NCBI GenBank assembly: GCA_016177775.1
Contig: JACOUQ010000024.1
Span: forward strand, 62,001 to 126,000
Length of the DNA stretch: 64,000 bases
DNA from: Geobacter sp.
Lineage (GTDB): Bacteria > Desulfobacterota > Desulfuromonadia > Geobacterales > Geobacteraceae
Reading direction: 5' to 3'
The notes below the pieces were generated by a model that ran no database searches, was not told the origin of the DNA, and worked only from the letters and a program-made list of their open reading frames with translations. The translations under genes were made by a program, and so were the position numbers. Positions 17,862 through 26,342 of the stretch are shown here, one piece after another. How positions within the stretch are numbered: the stretch's first letter is position 1; every line of letters starts with the position of its first letter.

Positions 17862-18092
17862 TTAGCCACGAATGACAAACATTCGTGTTACTGATTAGAC
17901 CAATCTCCCGCTATTTCTTCTAACTGTCCCCTCTCCCTGAGGGAGAGGGCTAGGGTGAGGGGGATATGGTGGATTAATCGGGACTGCTGCCCCCTCATCC
18001 GGCCTTCGGCCACCTTCTCCCTCAGGGAGAAGGGTTCAACGGGAGATCAGTGCTAATCAGGTTCGTGTTTATTCGTGCCATTCGTGGCTAAA
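17862..18092. repeat. AGCCACGAATG palindrome split by a family B insertion
   Basis: Outer inverted arms, TTAGCCACGAATG on the left and CATTCGTGGCTAA on the right, flank the family B element at 17891-18060. The outer sequence continues as CGTGTTA/ATTCGTG-type units on both sides, as if the smaller element had landed in the middle of an older palindromic repeat. Confidence 0.7.
17891..18060. mobile_element. MITE-like element, family B copy 1
   Basis: A 170-bp element whose ends are inverted (CTGATTAG.../...CTAATCAG, then CTCCCG/CGGGAG). It holds an inner hairpin-rich core with CTCCCTGAGGGAGA and GGCCTTCGGCC. No ORF. Three further copies occur in the window. Confidence 0.8.
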
Positions 18093-18117
18093 ATGCTTTT
18101 TTCAGGGCAAATGGAAT

Positions 18118-18876
18118 CTATCGCCCTTGTCCGCCGCACACCGGGCACCCCTGCATGGACAGCGGCGGCTCCAGCCGGCAGGCAGCGAGAAGCGCCTCGT
18201 CGCGGAAGATGTCCAGAACCGGCCCGTCCGCCATGACCCGCCCCTCGTGAAGCACGATCGCCCGCTGGCACAGCTCCAGCACCATGTCCAGGTCATGGCT
18301 GGTGATGATCCTGGTATGGCGGAATTCCTTGAGAAGCCCGATGAGGGTGCGGCGGGCGAACGGGTCGAGCCCGTCGGTCGGCTCGTCCATCACCAGAATG
18401 TCTGGTGACATCGCCAGGACAGCGGCTATGGCGACCCGCTTCTTCTCGCCGGCCGAAAGCCGGTAGGGAGGCTTGCCCCGTAGCGGAAGGGCGTCTACCT
18501 GCTCCAATGCCTGCGCAACGCGGCGCTCCGCCTCCTCCGGGGGAAGGCCTAGGTTGAGCGGGCCGAAGGCCACATCGTCGAAGACCGTCGGCATGAACAG
18601 CTGGTCGTCCGGGTTCTGGAACACCATCCCCACCGAGCGCCGGATCTCGTTCAGCGTTGTGCGGGTCACAGGCAGGTCGCCGACGCGCACCTCCCCCTGC
18701 GTGGGAACGAGATAGCCGTTAAGGTGGAGCAGCAGCGTCGATTTCCCCGCGCCGTTGGCGCCGATCAAGGCCACCGACTCGCCGTGGGTGATGCGGAACG
18801 AGACATCCCGCAGGGCGTGGGTGCCGTCGGGATAGACGTGGGAAAGCCCCTTTACCTCCACGATGTGATGACTCAT
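18118..18876 (-). CDS. cbiO: Nickel/cobalt ECF transporter ATPase CbiO
   Basis: A 252-residue ABC ATPase with Walker A GANGAGKST, Q-loop, signature LSAGEKKR and Walker B LVMDEPTDGLDP, typical of CbiO/NikO energising subunits. It overlaps cbiQ by 4 nt and is the last gene of cbiM-cbiQ-cbiO. The C-terminus contains two cysteines (CPVCGGQGR), an unusual small tail. It powers uptake of Ni2+ or Co2+ through the membrane subunits; the upstream NikR-type operator points to nickel. Confidence 0.93.
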   Translation of the reverse strand: MSHHIVEVKGLSHVYPDGTHALRDVSFRITHGESVALIGANGAGKSTLLLHLNGYLVPTQGEVRVGDLPVTRTTLNEIRRSVGMVFQNPDDQLFMPTVFDDVAFGPLNLGLPPEEAERRVAQALEQVDALPLRGKPPYRLSAGEKKRVAIAAVLAMSPDILVMDEPTDGLDPFARRTLIGLLKEFRHTRIITSHDLDMVLELCQRAIVLHEGRVMADGPVLDIFRDEALLAACRLEPPLSMQGCPVCGGQGR

Positions 18877-19685
18877 CGCACCACCTCCATGATAAGCCCG
18901 CCGACAATGCGTGAAAGGTTACCCATTCGCAGCATCAGGAAAAGCACGGACCACCCGGCTGTGAACAGAAGCTCACGGAGACCGAAGCGGAAAGTGCGTC
19001 GAACCGGGAACTCCCCCCGAAAACCGCGGCAAAGCATAGCGTGGTGTATCCGCCCGGCCCGGTCCCACGTCCTGAAAAGCAGAGTCCCGAGAAGGGCTGT
19101 CGTCGGCCTAATCCCCATACCCCGGTTGCCGAAGGATCTAAACTCCCTGGCGCGGGCCATTCTGCCCCCCTCCTCGGCCAGGACGTACAGGTAGCGGTGG
19201 AGAAAGAGAAGCTGGACCACGAAGACACGCGGGACCCGGAAGCGTTCCAAAGCCGCGCAGATGGCGGGGAACCCGGTGACCGAAACCAGCACCAGGGCCG
19301 CGCCCAGCGTGAGAAGGGAGCGGAGGAAGATGGAGGCAAGTGAGATCCATCCCCCGGAAATGGCCAAAGGCCCCAGCTGGACCATGATTTCCCGGTCGAT
19401 GAGGGGGTTGAAGATGCCGACCATGAGGGGGAAGGGAAGGAGAAGAACGATTCGCCTGAGGAGGGGGAGAAGCGACAGGCTCCCCCCGGCAATCATGGCA
19501 ACAGGGAATATTGCGAAGGGGGCCAGCGCCGATAGCTCGTATCTGCCGAACGACACGACGCAGACAATATAAAGCAGCGTGGTCAGCAACTTAGCCCTGG
19601 GATCTAGGCGCTGGAGGGGAGAATCCTCCAGCGCCAGGCCCTCAAGGGCGTGCAGGTCGGTGATAACGGCATCGATCCCGGCCAT
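18873..19685 (-). CDS. cbiQ: ECF transporter transmembrane subunit CbiQ
   Basis: A 270-residue membrane protein with an N-terminal SPLQRLDPRAKLL motif, several membrane segments and the coupling-helix region ARAREFRSFG and MLCRGFRGEF, whose Ala-Arg-Gly-type motifs contact the ATPase. It starts 35 nt after cbiM and overlaps cbiO by 4 nt. Normal family length. Confidence 0.92.
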   Translation of the reverse strand: MAGIDAVITDLHALEGLALEDSPLQRLDPRAKLLTTLLYIVCVVSFGRYELSALAPFAIFPVAMIAGGSLSLLPLLRRIVLLLPFPLMVGIFNPLIDREIMVQLGPLAISGGWISLASIFLRSLLTLGAALVLVSVTGFPAICAALERFRVPRVFVVQLLFLHRYLYVLAEEGGRMARAREFRSFGNRGMGIRPTTALLGTLLFRTWDRAGRIHHAMLCRGFRGEFPVRRTFRFGLRELLFTAGWSVLFLMLRMGNLSRIVGGLIMEVVR

Positions 19686-19720
19686 GGGTCACCTACCTTG
19701 GCATGATACGGCAGATTGTC

Positions 19721-20698
19721 TCATCGTTTGCCCCACGGCCGCCTCAGAATCGCCCCGCACAGCACCACCGCCAGCATGGTGGCGATTGCGCCAACGATTC
19801 CCGCCACCGACGAGGATGCGCCAGCCGCTGAGTAGTCGGGCATAGGGGCGATCTTTTCCTGTAACTTAGCGAAGAAGGCATGGGGTCCGCTGCCGGGCGC
19901 GGCAGGTTCGGCGGCGCCGGCTATGTGGCGGATCGACCAATCGAGGCCGTCGGGAAGTGCTGATGCGTAACGGGAACAGAGCCCTGCGATGATGAGGGCA
20001 GAGACCAGCACAACCGGCACGAGCCGGGAGTGGCGGATTGAAGAGGCTGGAGCGGGATTGATCGTGGCGGTGAAGCCAGGGTTAGCCTTTGAAATAAACG
20101 AAACTACGGCGGCCGTAAACACCCCCTCCGCCACTCCGATGGGCAGGTGGATGGGTAGCATCACCCCGGCAAACGCCGCGAACGGAAGCTCGGATATCCC
20201 CGAAGCAGTCGTCTGCAAAACCACACCCAGCGCGCCAAGCTGGGCAGCTACAACTGCCGTGGCGGTTGCGGCAATACTGAGCCGCGCCCGCGTCGGCTGC
20301 CGGCCTGCAAGGGGGCGGTAAATCAGTGGATAGGCCAGGAAGGCGGGGATTATTCCCATATTGAACATGTTGCAGCCGAGGGCCAACAGGCCGCCATCGG
20401 CAAAGAAGAGCGCCTGGACCACCAGGACGGAGGCGATGACAAGAAAGGCGGCATGGGGGCCGAGAAGGAGCGCCAGGAGGAGCCCTCCCCCGATATGGCC
20501 GCTGGAGCCGGTGCCGGGGATGGCGAAATTTATCATCTGGGCCGCGAACACGAAAGCGCCCATCACCCCCATTAGAGGCACCTGCCGCTCGTCCTGCCCG
20601 TCGCGCACCTTCCTGGAACACCAGGCGATTGCCCCCGCGGATACGGCCCACATCCCGGCGCCAACTGCTGGCGAAAGAAGCGCATCGGCCATGTGCAT
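19721..20698 (-). CDS. cbiM: Nickel/cobalt ECF substrate-binding subunit, CbiM with CbiN-like tail
   Basis: The start at 20698 is chosen because it yields MHM at the N-terminus; the His at position 2 ligates the metal in CbiM/NikM. About 325 residues, longer than plain CbiM (~220). The extra C-terminal part carries PDGLDWS and a final membrane helix, as in CbiN/NikN, so this is a fused CbiMN/NikMN. It defines substrate specificity. Upstream are a sigma-70-like promoter and a NikR operator. First gene of the cbiMQO operon. Confidence 0.93.
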   Translation of the reverse strand: MHMADALLSPAVGAGMWAVSAGAIAWCSRKVRDGQDERQVPLMGVMGAFVFAAQMINFAIPGTGSSGHIGGGLLLALLLGPHAAFLVIASVLVVQALFFADGGLLALGCNMFNMGIIPAFLAYPLIYRPLAGRQPTRARLSIAATATAVVAAQLGALGVVLQTTASGISELPFAAFAGVMLPIHLPIGVAEGVFTAAVVSFISKANPGFTATINPAPASSIRHSRLVPVVLVSALIIAGLCSRYASALPDGLDWSIRHIAGAAEPAAPGSGPHAFFAKLQEKIAPMPDYSAAGASSSVAGIVGAIATMLAVVLCGAILRRPWGKR

Positions 20699-20724
20699 CC
20701 GGTTTTCCCTCCCCATCGGCATCC

Positions 20725-20751
20725 GTGTTACGAATTCCAAATTCGTAACAC
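20725..20751. promoter_or_regulatory. NikR operator
   Basis: GTGTTAC, 13 bp, GTAACAC. The full palindrome has 12-bp perfect arms (GTGTTACGAATT / AATTCGTAACAC) around a 3-bp centre. From memory this spacing and sequence match the NikR site described for deltaproteobacteria. It lies between the promoter and the cbiM start. Confidence 0.8.
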
Positions 20752-20764
20752 GCTACATGTACAT

Positions 20765-20793
20765 CTAATACCAGAAGGCTCCTGCACCGTCAA
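20765..20793 (-). promoter_or_regulatory. Promoter of the cbiMQO (nickel uptake) operon
   Basis: TTGACG and TATTAG on the minus strand with a 17-bp spacer. The NikR palindrome lies just downstream of the expected start point, so NikR bound there would block transcription. Confidence 0.7.
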
Positions 20794-20805
20794 GTTTATA
20801 CACCA

Positions 20806-20983
20806 AATCTGATTAGCGCTGTTCTTCCGCCATAGCTTCAAATAATCCCCTCTCCCTGAGGGAGAGGGATAGGGTGAGGGGGAAAAGGTGGATACATAAG
20901 TGCTGCTGCCCCCTCATCCGGCCTTCGGCCACCTTCTCCCTTGAGGGAGAAGGGTTCAGCGGAAGATTGGCGCTAATCAGATT
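20806..20983. mobile_element. MITE-like element, family B copy 2
   Basis: 178 bp with perfect 14-bp terminal inverted repeats (AATCTGATTAGCGC) continuing imperfectly as TCTTCCGC/GCGGAAGA. The core is near-identical to copy 1. It fills most of the gap between the cbiM promoter and the radical SAM gene; the remaining ~190 bp up to 21177 shows no gene. Confidence 0.85.
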
Positions 20984-21177
20984 CGCAAATCAATTGAAGC
21001 GCCTCGGTTTGAAGAGCTCTCAGCGTTGATGTATCTTGACAGGGGCAGAAAAAGTGAACACCAGGTTTCTGAGTTTTGATTAAAGTGGGAAAGAAAATTG
21101 TCTTGTGATAAAGTGTCGGCGAAAACTCTGCGGTACGCTGTCGAGCAGCCTCGCTCGGGCCAGCAAAGGGAATCGGA

Positions 21178-22593
21178 ATGTCTGAAGAATCATCAAGCCA
21201 GGCAAGACCCATGCAATCCCGCCCCCGCCACCAACAGGCCCCTCCACGGCTCCTTCTCATTTACCCGGCGACGCACAAGCTCGGCTGGGTCAAATATTTC
21301 CAGCTCCCCTCCCTGTCTCTCCAGCAAGTTGCAGCGGTAACTCCTCCCGAGTGGGAGGTGACCCTCGTCGATGAAAGCCAGGACCCTATTCCATCCGCCA
21401 GAAAGTTCGATCTCGTCGGGATCACTGCCATGACCCATCAGGCGCCACGGGCCTACGAGATTGCCGATAAACTGAGGCAGGAAGGGGTCCCGATCATCAT
21501 GGGGGGGATGCACCCGACCGTTATGCCCGAAGAAGCGCTCGCCCATGCGGATGCAGTGGTCATAGGCGAAGCGGAGCCGGTCATGGCCAGGCTCCTCGAC
21601 GATTTTCTCGGCGGCAGGCTGGAAAAGATTTACCGCGCTCCGATACCGCAGGACGACAAGCTCCTTGTCCCCTGGCCGCGCCGCGAAATCCTGGCCGGCA
21701 AGCGGTACCTCACGACCCAGACCGTCCAGGCCAGCCGCGGCTGCCCGTATGATTGCGTTTTTTGCACCGTTACTCCCTATTTCGGAAATCGCTTCCGCTA
21801 CCGCGATGCTGCCGACATCCTCGCAGAAATCCGCTCTTTCCCCAGAAAACTCGTGATCTTCCTGGATGACAATCTTCTGGGGGACCCAGCAAAGGCAAGG
21901 CCGGTCCTTGAAGGAATGGCGGAGTTGGGAATCCGATGGGGCTCTCAAACAAGCCTGCGTTTTGCCGAAGACCGGGAGCTGCTCAAACTCGTCGCCCGTT
22001 CCGGCTGTATCGGCCTCTTCGTCGGGATCGAGTCGGTAACGGGGCCGTTTTCACAGCTCGCCAAATCGGCAGGCCAGTCCCTCCAGGCCGACCTCATGAA
22101 GCGGGTAAGGGATGCGGGCATCATACTCGAAACTTCCATCATCTTCGGCTTTGACGATCACGACCAGAGCATCTTCGACAAGACTCTACGCTTCGTTGAG
22201 GAGTGTTCTCCGAGTGTCCCCACCTTCAACCTTCTGACCCCTTATCCGGGAACAGCGCTCTTTCGGCAGTTCGAGCAGGAGGGACGTCTCCTGCACCGGG
22301 ACTGGAGCCGTTACAACCACGCGGAGGTGGTATTCCGGCCGAAGCTGATGACGCCCGAACAACTCTACCGGGGCTGGCTGGAAGCGCGCAAGGAAGCTTA
22401 TTCCTGGCCTGCCATCCTTTCCCGTGTCTGGAAAAACCCGGGACGCCGCTTCACGAACCTCGCATACAACATTCTGCGCAAGGGACCCAACGACCGCCTT
22501 CAGGCCCCTGGCGAGGATGAGCTCTCTTCTTTGCCGGCCATTGTGACAAACAGTGAGGAAAGCCGATGCAACCAAGTAGCCCCGGGAACCTGA
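21178..22593 (+). CDS. Cobalamin-binding radical SAM protein
   Basis: A 471-residue protein. The N-terminal B12-binding-like domain (about residues 24-150) has LLLIYPATHKLGW and GGMHPTVMPEEAL. The radical SAM cluster motif is C189-PYD-C193-VF-C196, followed by a TIM-barrel with FLDDNLLGD and GIESVTG. The C-terminal ~90 residues resemble the extra domain of this family. Members methylate or rearrange lipids, tetrapyrroles or natural products; the substrate here is unknown. The downstream methyltransferase gene overlaps it by 28 nt. Confidence 0.88.
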   Translation: MSEESSSQARPMQSRPRHQQAPPRLLLIYPATHKLGWVKYFQLPSLSLQQVAAVTPPEWEVTLVDESQDPIPSARKFDLVGITAMTHQAPRAYEIADKLRQEGVPIIMGGMHPTVMPEEALAHADAVVIGEAEPVMARLLDDFLGGRLEKIYRAPIPQDDKLLVPWPRREILAGKRYLTTQTVQASRGCPYDCVFCTVTPYFGNRFRYRDAADILAEIRSFPRKLVIFLDDNLLGDPAKARPVLEGMAELGIRWGSQTSLRFAEDRELLKLVARSGCIGLFVGIESVTGPFSQLAKSAGQSLQADLMKRVRDAGIILETSIIFGFDDHDQSIFDKTLRFVEECSPSVPTFNLLTPYPGTALFRQFEQEGRLLHRDWSRYNHAEVVFRPKLMTPEQLYRGWLEARKEAYSWPAILSRVWKNPGRRFTNLAYNILRKGPNDRLQAPGEDELSSLPAIVTNSEESRCNQVAPGT

Positions 22594-23333
22594 ACACGCG
22601 GGATAGCAACGCCATCAACCGCGACTTCTATGATGCTCTCTGGTCGGAGTCCCGCCTTGAACGGCCAGATCGCTTCAATACGTGGCCGCTGATTTCCGAT
22701 ATCCTGCCTCTTGCCCCGGCGCGCCTGGAGATCGGCCCTGGCCTGCGCCCCCGCCTGCCGATTCCCGGCACATCTTTCATAGACATCAGCCCCCCGGCGA
22801 TCCAGCAACTGACGGCACGCGGCGGTATCGCACTGTCCGGTGAAATTACCGATCTGCCGTTCGGCAATGGGAAATTCGATCTCGTCTGCGCTTTTGATGT
22901 CATTGAGCATGTCGAGGAGGACCGGCGGGTTTTCGGCGAGGTGAGCCGGGTGCTTAAGGAGGGAGGTTACTTTATCTTTTCCGTTCCCCTGCATGCAGGG
23001 CTCTGGACGAAATTCGACGAGTTCGCCGGCCACGTGCGAAGGTATGATCCCGCTGATTTAGCGGCGCTGCTTGCGGCCCATGAACTGAAGCTCGAAAGAA
23101 GCGCCGCATACGGCATGCAACCGGCGAACCCCCGGCTGCTGGATTTCGGCTTGTGGTGGCTCAAAAATCGCCGGCGTGAGGCGATGTGGTGGTACAACAA
23201 GGTCCTGATGCCGCTGGGGATGTTTTTTCAAAAGCGATTGGAATTCGTCGATGGACTGGTCGACTCGCCCGGTGTCGATGAGATTGTCCTGGTTTGCCGG
23301 AAGCGGGCGGATGGGGAAAACGGGCTGCCATAA
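22566..23333 (+). CDS. Class I SAM-dependent methyltransferase
   Basis: A 255-residue methyltransferase: motif I LEIGPGLRP (about residues 54-62), then ITDLPFGNGKFDLVCAFDVIEHV, the usual motif II/III region of type-11 methyltransferases, and RVLKEGGYFIFSVP. The C-terminal part is longer and hydrophobic (WWLKNRRREAMWWYNKVLMPLGMFF), suggesting membrane or lipid contact. It overlaps the radical SAM gene by 28 nt and is probably co-translated. Target unknown. Confidence 0.87.
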   Translation: MQPSSPGNLNTRDSNAINRDFYDALWSESRLERPDRFNTWPLISDILPLAPARLEIGPGLRPRLPIPGTSFIDISPPAIQQLTARGGIALSGEITDLPFGNGKFDLVCAFDVIEHVEEDRRVFGEVSRVLKEGGYFIFSVPLHAGLWTKFDEFAGHVRRYDPADLAALLAAHELKLERSAAYGMQPANPRLLDFGLWWLKNRRREAMWWYNKVLMPLGMFFQKRLEFVDGLVDSPGVDEIVLVCRKRADGENGLP

Positions 23334-23339
23334 GGGATA

Positions 23340-23575
23340 GATACTTTTTGTGTACATGTGGAGTACAAGATTGCATTTTCGATTTGGTTGGAACTGCGAG
23401 GTAGGTCGAGAAACCAATGCGCCACGGGGTAGTGGAGACAATGCCTTCCACCCCCGCTGCCAGAAGGAGCCTGGTGGTCACGAGGCCGGAGAGCCCGAGG
23501 GCATACCACTTTCCCCCTCTTTCCTGAGCCAGCCTCTTCTATTGCGAGGATATCACTGATGGCGTGCAAATCAGG
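23340..23575 (-). pseudogene. Possible gene remnant beside the restriction genes
   Basis: In one minus-strand frame a protein-like segment reads through KWYALGLSGLVTTRLLLAAG and VSTTPWRIGFST without stops, then turns into unlikely sequence; it has no good start or stop. It looks like the truncated edge of a membrane-protein gene cut by the insertion of the restriction-modification pair. Weakly supported. Confidence 0.25.
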
Positions 23576-23580
23576 AGACG

Positions 23581-24375
23581 TTACCCCACCCTCTGCCGAT
23601 AGCTCTCAAGGTCCGCCCTTGTCATCTCCTCTGGTGGCACGAGGCGATAGTGCTTTTCCGAGGCGATAGAAATACCGTTCTCTCCCTGTTCGAACTCAAA
23701 CAACACGATCACGGCTGCATCCATAAACTGGGCCGCGATGGGACGACAAACCAGATCAGGGAACTTGGTTTCACAAAGGGCGAAATCCTGCAAAATCTGG
23801 ACGATATTCAGTTTGTCCTTGCCGCCTTTAGCTTGGACGGGAAAAACATAATGAACTCCCTTCCGATCAATCCCCACATAGAGTTCATCGGTTTCAACCT
23901 GCCCCATGTTAGGCACTGTTGTTCGCAAATGATTCTGGAGGGAGTAGCATGTTATCCCGGTGAATATGTCGATGAGACGGTTGTAGCGGAGTTGAGCGAG
24001 GAGAGCCTGTTCGTCGTTAAGGGCGTACTTGGCGATAATCCCAGGTGTGGCGTTTGGAATCTTCGTAACTGAAAGATTTGGCGAGGGAAGGATGTTGCTC
24101 AACCCTGTCGCAACGAACGCATATTTTGCAATCCCCATGGGGAGAATGATCCATTCTTCTCCCTTGGGTGCCTTTTTGCGAATCGATTCGGGGAGCGCGG
24201 CACGGTATCGGAAACTATAGACAAGATCGCCGAGATTTTTCGGGAGTGAAATGCCGAGTTCATGGGCGTATTTGACAATGTCGTCACGGGAGAAAACTAC
24301 TTCACGTGCCCCTTTTTTGTAGGAAGAGGAGAATATCTCTTCAATAATCCTTATGTACCGATTTTTGTCTGCCAT
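23581..24375 (-). CDS. Probable type II restriction endonuclease (PD-(D/E)XK fold)
   Basis: A 264-residue protein with no close family name I can give. A nuclease-like core is visible at residues 160-183: VETDELYVGID then FPVQAKGGKD, fitting the D/E ... (D/E/Q)-X-K pattern with Q181-A-K183. It lies 25 nt downstream of a DNA methyltransferase gene on the same strand, the usual type II restriction-modification layout. Base composition is more A/T-rich than its neighbours, which supports horizontal acquisition. Confidence 0.7.
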   Translation of the reverse strand: MADKNRYIRIIEEIFSSSYKKGAREVVFSRDDIVKYAHELGISLPKNLGDLVYSFRYRAALPESIRKKAPKGEEWIILPMGIAKYAFVATGLSNILPSPNLSVTKIPNATPGIIAKYALNDEQALLAQLRYNRLIDIFTGITCYSLQNHLRTTVPNMGQVETDELYVGIDRKGVHYVFPVQAKGGKDKLNIVQILQDFALCETKFPDLVCRPIAAQFMDAAVIVLFEFEQGENGISIASEKHYRLVPPEEMTRADLESYRQRVG

Positions 24376-24400
24376 AAACCCTCTCTTGCTGCGTCGGAAT

Positions 24401-25753
24401 CTACCCCGGCCATCTCAGCACTACCACTTCTTCCCTGAGCTGTTCCCTGGTGGCGGTGGACAAACGGGTGCGAAAGAGATCGATGCCCACAAGCTCGTAA
24501 CCAAGAGATTTGGCAATATCTGCCAGGATTTCTCCGGTGCGGATCATTATGCGCAAGTATGATGCCTGATCCCCCACCACATAGGCCAAATGAGCGCCCG
24601 GCCGAAGAACCAGCCGCAAATCAGCCAAGTGCCGGGCCATCCCCCCGAAGTAGAGCTTTGTCACCCGCGCATAGAGCCGCTCGAATCCCGATGTTTTCCC
24701 CAACTCGATGCGCCGGCTCTCGATCCTTTCGGCAATGGCCTGAATCTCCTCGTGCTCGGCCACCCATAGATCATCGTCGTCCTTTTTGTAGACTGAGCGA
24801 GTATTAGACCGGACCAGGTTTTGTTTCAGAGCACGGAGGTCTTCCTTGGTTTGGATGAAGCCAAGCAGAACCGACTCAAGGCGGGTCGTGCGGGTATAAT
24901 CCTTTTCATTGGGATACGGGGGGGAGGTAATGACGGCATCGACCGAAGCGGGTTCCAGCAAATGGGTTACGCTTCGGGCATCGGCATGAAAGACCTCGGC
25001 CGGCACATCGCCCGATGAAGCCACGGTGCGGATGTCAGCGGCCATCGCCTTTACCTCATGAAGCCACGATTTCAATACCGGCGCATCCCGCCTGATGGTT
25101 CCTACCCCTACTTCCGGACCGAACCTGAGATTGCTTGCGGAATTCAGCACCGCCTTGGCAAAGGCCAACTTCTCATGCCGATTAAACGGGCTTTCGACCT
25201 GCCTTTGCAGGCGATCTAGAAGGACCAGGGCTTTGTGCAAGGGTAGCGGGCTGATCGAATCCTTGAGAAGCAATTTCCCCTGTTCGCTCCCCAAGGTCCT
25301 GAGGGGGACCTCCCCGGAGTTGAGAACCCGCAGAAGCGGATCGTCGTATATTCCCAAAGATTTCAGTTCTTCCGTGGCAGTAGCAACAATACGTTCAGCA
25401 TCGTCAGCCAAACCCGCAGGATCAATGTTCCAGTCCAGTTTTATGCTGCTGGCAAAATGGGCCATGGGATTGGCTTCGATGCCGACGCTGGGAATTCTTA
25501 GTTTCTTTGCCTCGACCAGCGTCGTGCCGGTGCCGCAGAACGGATCGAGAAGCCGGTGTTCAGGATTCAGTTTGAACCTTTGGATGTATTCTGCGACGAG
25601 GTGGGGTGGAAAGGAAAGGACAAACCGGTACCAGTCATGAACAGCCCGATCTTCATGGCTCAGCTTGTTCATCGCGCCGTTAGTACGACTGCGCCTTGAA
25701 ACAATAGTAGTATGTGTAGACATATCCGATTCGGGAAATGATGCCTGCTTCAT
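24401..25753 (-). CDS. DNA methyltransferase of a type II restriction-modification system
   Basis: A 450-residue amino-methyltransferase. The SAM-binding motif DPFCGTGTT is at residues 70-78 and the catalytic TSPPY at 276-280, so the SAM motif precedes the catalytic motif with a ~190-residue insertion between them that may recognise DNA. SPPY is typical of N4-cytosine methylases, but N6-adenine is possible. In-frame ATGs at 25753, 25723 and further down leave the start uncertain. The adjacent nuclease gene makes a protective modification role likely. Confidence 0.85.
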   Translation of the reverse strand: MKQASFPESDMSTHTTIVSRRSRTNGAMNKLSHEDRAVHDWYRFVLSFPPHLVAEYIQRFKLNPEHRLLDPFCGTGTTLVEAKKLRIPSVGIEANPMAHFASSIKLDWNIDPAGLADDAERIVATATEELKSLGIYDDPLLRVLNSGEVPLRTLGSEQGKLLLKDSISPLPLHKALVLLDRLQRQVESPFNRHEKLAFAKAVLNSASNLRFGPEVGVGTIRRDAPVLKSWLHEVKAMAADIRTVASSGDVPAEVFHADARSVTHLLEPASVDAVITSPPYPNEKDYTRTTRLESVLLGFIQTKEDLRALKQNLVRSNTRSVYKKDDDDLWVAEHEEIQAIAERIESRRIELGKTSGFERLYARVTKLYFGGMARHLADLRLVLRPGAHLAYVVGDQASYLRIMIRTGEILADIAKSLGYELVGIDLFRTRLSTATREQLREEVVVLRWPG

Positions 25754-25931
25754 TGCTTACCCGCTTCAAATCCAAAGTTGGGCCATGGTAGCAGATATGC
25801 CGGTTCCATACAAGGAAGGAAACAAAGCTGCATAAGTAATCCCCCATTGCTCATGCAATAGCCACAGGTATCCCTCAACATTCTCCCGGCCACCTCAACA
25901 ACAAAATCTGGTTCCTGATTGCAATATTACA

Positions 25932-25991
25932 CAAAAGGAAACGCCCGGCTGAAAAACCGGGCGTTCCTTTTGCGATAATCATCGCCTCACT
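25932..25991. repeat. 60-bp direct repeat, left copy (contains a terminator)
   Basis: A near-identical 60-bp copy of the sequence at 26679-26738. It contains a GAAACGCCCGG/CCGGGCGTTCC hairpin with a poly-T end. The two copies bracket the toxin-antitoxin genes. Confidence 0.9.
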
Positions 25992-26028
25992 TACCCGTTG
26001 GCCCCATCCTCGAATCAGGATATTCCTC

Positions 26029-26056
26029 TTGACACCGTATCACTCACTGATACATT
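26029..26056 (+). promoter_or_regulatory. Toxin-antitoxin promoter with embedded operator
   Basis: TTGACA (26029-26034), 16-bp spacer, TACATT (26051-26056). The palindrome GTATCA-CTCAC-TGATAC (26038-26054) occupies the spacer, as expected for an autorepressed toxin-antitoxin operon. The predicted start point is at or within 1-2 nt of the toxin ATG, so the mRNA may be leaderless. A TATAAT at 26056-26061 is an alternative -10 but has a 21-bp spacing. Confidence 0.55.
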
Positions 26057-26063
26057 ATAATCT

Positions 26064-26342
26064 ATGGTATGGATTGTCGTTTATAGCCGCAAGGCGGCAA
26101 AACTGCGCGAAAAGCTGCCTGAACGTGTAAAGGCCGTTCTTGACGCCCTCATCATCGACATCCGCGCCACAGGACCGGTACGCGGCGATTGGCCCAACTA
26201 CTCAAAGCTATCCGACGGATCGCATCATTGCCACCTGAAAAAAGGGCAACCTACCTATGTTGCCGTCTGGCGGGTACAGGACAACGAAATTCATATCGTG
26301 GAGTTCACTTATGTTGGCACACACGAAAAAGCGACCTACTGA
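26064..26342 (+). CDS. RelE/HigB-like toxin
   Basis: A 92-residue protein of RelE/ParE-fold toxin character: basic N-terminal helix (RKAAKLREKLPERVK), central RGDWPNYSKLSDGSHHCHLKKGQ and C-terminal strand IHIVEFTYVGTHEKA. These proteins are mRNA interferases that cleave at the ribosome. The toxin is upstream of its antitoxin, the HigBA order. The antitoxin start lies within this gene (32-nt overlap), and no ribosome site is visible before the ATG. Confidence 0.85.
   Translation: MVWIVVYSRKAAKLREKLPERVKAVLDALIIDIRATGPVRGDWPNYSKLSDGSHHCHLKKGQPTYVAVWRVQDNEIHIVEFTYVGTHEKATY

Noticed and set aside
23161-23569. Several overlapping minus-strand ORFs downstream of the methyltransferase as genes
   Set aside because: They overlap the methyltransferase gene, lack ribosome sites and use unlikely sequence; only a short remnant seems protein-like.
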